A DNA stretch of 64,000 nt, taken from NCBI GenBank assembly GCA_014526335.1, contig JACTAT010000109.1, forward strand, positions 16,160 to 80,159, written 5' to 3'. Below, piece after piece: positions 60,660 through 64,000 of this stretch. The notes beneath the pieces were generated by a model. The model did not search any database, was not told the origin of the DNA, and was given only the letters and a program-made list of their open reading frames with translations. Both the position numbers and the translations under genes were made by a program. The stretch is from Chrysaora quinquecirrha. Its lineage: Eukaryota > Cnidaria > Scyphozoa > Semaeostomeae > Pelagiidae. Position 1 is the stretch's first letter; every line of letters starts with the position of its first letter.

Positions 60660-61610
60660 AATAATTTCAGGACTGAGAAACAGGGCTAAGGCATGGGACT
60701 TAAGACCGAGTAATTTCAGGACTGAGTAAGAGGTAAAGGAGTGGGACTGAAGACCATGAGTAATTTGATGACTGAGGAACAGGACTAAGGAATGGGACTG
60801 AAGACCATGAGTAATTTAAGGACTGAGGAGCAGGCCTTAAGAATTGGATCGAAGACCATGAGTAATTTCAGGACTGAGGAACAGGAATAAGGAATGGGAC
60901 TGAAGACCATGAATAATTTCAGGACTGAGAAACAGGAATTAGGAACAGGACTGAAGACAATGAGTAATTTCAGGACTGACGAACAGGACCAAGGAATGGG
61001 ACTGAAGACCATGAGTAATTTAAGGACTGAGGAGTAGGCCTTAAGAATGGGACCGAAGACCATGAGTAATTTCAGGACTGAGGAACAGGACTAGGGAATG
61101 GGAATGAAGACCATGAATAAGTTTAGGACTGAGAAACAGGAATTAGGAACAGGACTGAAGACAATGAGTAATTTTAGGACTGAGGAACAGGACTAAGGAA
61201 TGGGACTGAAGACCACGAGTAATGTCAGGATTGAGGAAGAGGACTACGGAATGGGACTGAAGACCGTGAGCAATTTCAGGACTGAGGAACAGGACTAAGG
61301 AATTTAACTCAAGACCACAAGTAATTTCAGGACTGAGGAACAGGACTAAGGAATGGGACTGAAGACCATGAATAATTTCAGGACTCAGGAATGTGAAAAA
61401 TAACAAAGTTTACAAACTAGACTAAGGAACTGGAGTGAAGACCCTGAATAATTTCAGGACTAAGGAACAGGATAAAGGAACGGGACTGAAGACCATGAAT
61501 AATTTTAGGACTAAGAAACATGAACAATATCAAGACTGAGGAACAGGAACAAGGAATGGGACGGGAGACAATCAGTTATTTCAGGACTATTTAAGGAACA
61601 GACCATAGAC
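60660..61610 (+). repeat. 51-bp minisatellite
   Basis: About 18 copies of a 51-base unit: GGGACTGAAGACCATGAGTA, ATTTCAGGACTGAGGAACAG, GACTAAGGAAT. As 51 is a multiple of three, the minus strand reads open for 92 and 87 codons as a 17-residue repeat (LKLLMVFSPIPYSCSSV). No start context, splice site or conserved domain supports coding. Confidence 0.93.
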
Positions 61611-61785
61611 AAAGAGAACTGCTGTACACTAACTAATTTCAAACTTAGGAACGTTATTGTGGACTAAGGACCTTGGACTAAAACAGAGGAACAGAACTAC
61701 GATTGGTACTAGGAAAATGGGCCCTTGACTAGGACCAAGGAAAAATTCTCAAGATTAGAAACTAAGAGCTAAGTAGAGAAGCACA

Positions 61786-61878
61786 GTTCGTTGAGGCGGA
61801 GGTTCTTAAGGCAGAGGTCCTTGAGGCAGAGGACCTTGAGGTGGAGGTTCTTGAGGCGGAGGTTCTACGAGGCGGTGG
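61786..61878 (+). repeat. 15-bp minisatellite
   Basis: Six copies of GTTCTTGAGGCGGAG with variants. It is GC-richer than its surroundings and lies 22 bases before the satellite resumes. Confidence 0.92.
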
Positions 61879-61900
61879 TCAGAGACGGGCATGGGCTAGT

Positions 61901-62455
61901 TGCTCCTAATTTGATAGAAAAACACCTCATTTATCCCCTAGAAGCTTATCAGGGGGTACTTAGAAGGATTTACTAAATATTTTTGAAGAAAAAAGGGAGT
62001 TTTCAAAATCCCGTATTTTGGCCGATTTTTGGCCATTTGGCAAGGCTATAGACTTACCTCTTTTGCTATTTTTGGGGAATAATTTTCTCACCAAAATTGC
62101 TCCCAATTTGATTGAAAAACACCTTATTTATTCCCTACAAGATTTTTAGGGAGTACTTAGAAGGATTTACTAAATATTTTTGAAGAAAAAAGGGAGTTTT
62201 CAAAATCCCGTATTTTGGCCGATTTTTGGCAATTTGGCAAGGCTATAGACTTACCATTTTTGCGATTTTTGGGGAAAAATTTTCTCACCCAAATTGGTCC
62301 CAATTTGATAGAAAAACACCTTATTTATCCCCTAGATGGTTTTTAGGGGGTATTTAGAAGGATTAACTGAATATTTTTGAAGAAAAAAGGGAGTTTTCAA
62401 AATCCCTCATTTTTGCAGATTTTTGGCCCTTTGGCAAGGCTATAGACTTGCGTTG
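61901..62455 (+). repeat. 197-bp satellite, outlying block
   Basis: Nearly three good units identical in type to those near 58,000-59,700, starting abruptly at TGCTCCTAATTTGATAG. Confidence 0.93.
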
Positions 62456-62932
62456 TTTTAAAGGAAATTTTTGTGTCTAAAATTAACCCTTTTTTGATTG
62501 AAAAACACTTTGTTTACCCCCAAAACGCAGTTCAAGGGACATCTGGTAGGATAAAGTTACTATTTTACGAAAAAAAATGAGTTTTCAAAAGCCCTGATTT
62601 GATCGGGTTTTTGGCCATTTGGCAAGGCTATAGACTTGCCTTATTTTTGCAATTTTTTCAGTGAAATTTTTTTTCTCAATTTGACCATTTTTCCAAACTC
62701 CTGATTTAGGCCGAGTATTTGCCATTTTGCAAACCTGCCTTTTTTGGCGATTTTTAAGGGAAATTTTTTCCGTCAAATTGACCCTTTCTTGATTGGAGAC
62801 CACTTTGTTCACCCCCTAGACGCAGGTCTGGGGACATCTGGTAGGATTTGAGTAATTATTTCTCGAGAAAAAAGGAGTTTTCAAAACCCCTTATTTTCGC
62901 TGGTTTTTGGCTATTTGGCAAGGCTATAGGCT
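62456..62932 (+). repeat. strongly diverged satellite copies
   Basis: Two to three units are still recognisable by TTGGCAAGGCTATAGRCTT and GTTTTCAAAA.CCC, but with new text (CTTTGTTTACCCCCAAAACG, GGGACATCTGGTAGGAT). They may be the oldest edge of the array or a sister satellite. Confidence 0.8.
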
Positions 62933-64000
62933 TAGCAGCCTTGTGGAAGGGGAGAAACGAGAAAAATCAAAACGGGCAACAGTTTTGGGCCATGTTCAGA
63001 CCTTCATGACGTCATGATAACGTCATTTCTCCCTTGCTAGGCTGACATTTATATCAGTCATACAGTGGCCTAAGAACCCTAACAAGCAATGTTTGTTCCA
63101 AAATGGTTGTCCCAGACTAAAAACACAAAGTTTTCCCAAACCGAAGGTAGTTTAGGGGCTCTAGGGAGCATGGGAACACACGGATTGTATCCAGGGAAGA
63201 AGGGAACAACGGAACATCGGAAAACAGGGATCAGGTGATATCTTTCCCATCAATCCAGTTGACTATCAATCTGGACAATAATTCTAAAAACTCCAGGGAA
63301 CAAGGGGATTTTGTCAAGGGAACAGGGAACATGTAACCCCCTAAACGACCCCCCATTGTCAATCCAAACAAAAGTGACAACATTTTGAAAACAGTTCCAC
63401 TTTTCTCAAAAGTTCTAAATGAAGCTAATTTTGCCAGAATTCGTCAATTTTCCCTAATCATAACCTTATCTGGCTAAAAAGTGACCGGTTTTAAGATAAT
63501 CGTGAAAGGTTACGGCCAGACGGTCACTGACAGGAGAAAAGTAAATTAGATCAAAGGAAAATCTCATGCCACACCAAGACACGACCTTATTAAAGCGGGG
63601 CTTTTTGCAGCTGGACGTATTTTTGTGTGGAGAATGGTTAACACAATACACGCATTTTTTTATAAGGAAGTGCTTTATAAGGAAGGTAGTACTCGGATAG
63701 GCAAAAACTTAAGGAATTCCAGTACTGGATCGTAGACTATTAAGGAATCTGACTTTATTAAAAATGATGAAGTCTTGTGAAGCTGATCCTTTACATGTAT
63801 AAAACGAGCAAGCAACACTCTTATTGTCAATGGTTTAATTAGTATTCATTTCTATTCGTCTTCTGACACCTTCATGTCCCTATATTCCCTTGTCCCTAGG
63901 TTTATTTTTAAGAAACAAGTATAAAAGTTAAGGAATTGCTAAGGAATTTTCAGTACTCAAATTTGGCTGTCAGTTAAGGAATTTTCAGTACTGGGCCTGA
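62933..64000. other. non-coding right end with TTATAAGGAA repeat fragments
   Basis: GGGAACA-rich text at 63150-63340 and, from 63650, TTTTTTTATAAGGAAGTGCT, TTTATAAGGAAGG, and AAGGAATTTTCAGTACT twice near the end. The latter belongs to the TTATAAG family seen in NUDT21 introns. No gene recognised. Confidence 0.5.

Noticed and set aside
60785..61406. Two minus-strand open frames encoding a 17-residue repeat
   Set aside because: The unit length of 51 bases keeps any stop-free frame open. No start, splice or domain evidence supports a protein.
24531..62932. Dozens of 60-140 codon open frames with shared peptides such as ADFWPFGKAIDLPFL and NRKKGKSIALPNG
   Set aside because: They are six-frame readings of the 197-bp satellite. 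They occur in several frames on both strands, have no common start context, and follow the DNA repeat rather than a protein family.

Overview
The window looks like nuclear DNA from an animal, most likely an anthozoan cnidarian such as a stony coral. Genes have GT-AG introns, the DNA is AT-rich, tRNA-derived SINEs, a non-LTR retrotransposon and many short inverted-repeat elements (MITEs) are present, and the recognisable proteins (CFIm25/NUDT21, an alpha-kinase of invertebrate type, an intron-bearing integrase-core protein) fit such a genome. The species call is inference from family resemblance; no marker gene fixes it.

Layout. (1) 0.6-10.2 kb: an accessory block. A single-exon alpha-kinase gene (+, 1653-3004) faces a four-exon integrase-core (DDE) gene (-, 6558-3391), with a MITE between their 3' ends. 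The kinase reading frame is broken three times and the integrase frame once. The four breaks are single-base indels, each in or close to a short mononucleotide run, and repairing them gives total lengths divisible by three, so consensus error is as likely as decay. The block is bracketed by inverted repeats: a near-identical inverted copy of its two edges lies at 7599-7910 with the 5.3 kb coding interior missing at an ACTCG microhomology, and older CCAAT-containing inverted arms lie further out. (2) 10.45-22.4 kb: the NUDT21 gene (+, eight exons found). Its introns hold a dead CR1/L2-type retrotransposon, four SINE copies, a MITE nested in a SINE and a 96-bp hairpin minisatellite. The exon for the C-terminal region before the last seven codons is absent. 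(3) 22.4-24.5 kb: a SINE and two MITEs. (4) 24.5-59.7 kb: about 35 kb of a ~197-bp satellite, roughly 180 units, with a 500-base N gap and signs of higher-order repeats, plus a second short block at 61.9-62.9 kb. Between the two satellite blocks are a 51-bp minisatellite and a 15-bp minisatellite. (5) 62.9-64 kb: non-coding, with fragments of a dispersed TTATAAG-type repeat.

Only NUDT21 is a clear housekeeping gene. The kinase and integrase may be cargo and transposase-like parts of one mobile unit; this is the most interesting hypothesis here and is not proven by the sequence. All short open frames in the satellites are by-products of the repeat.
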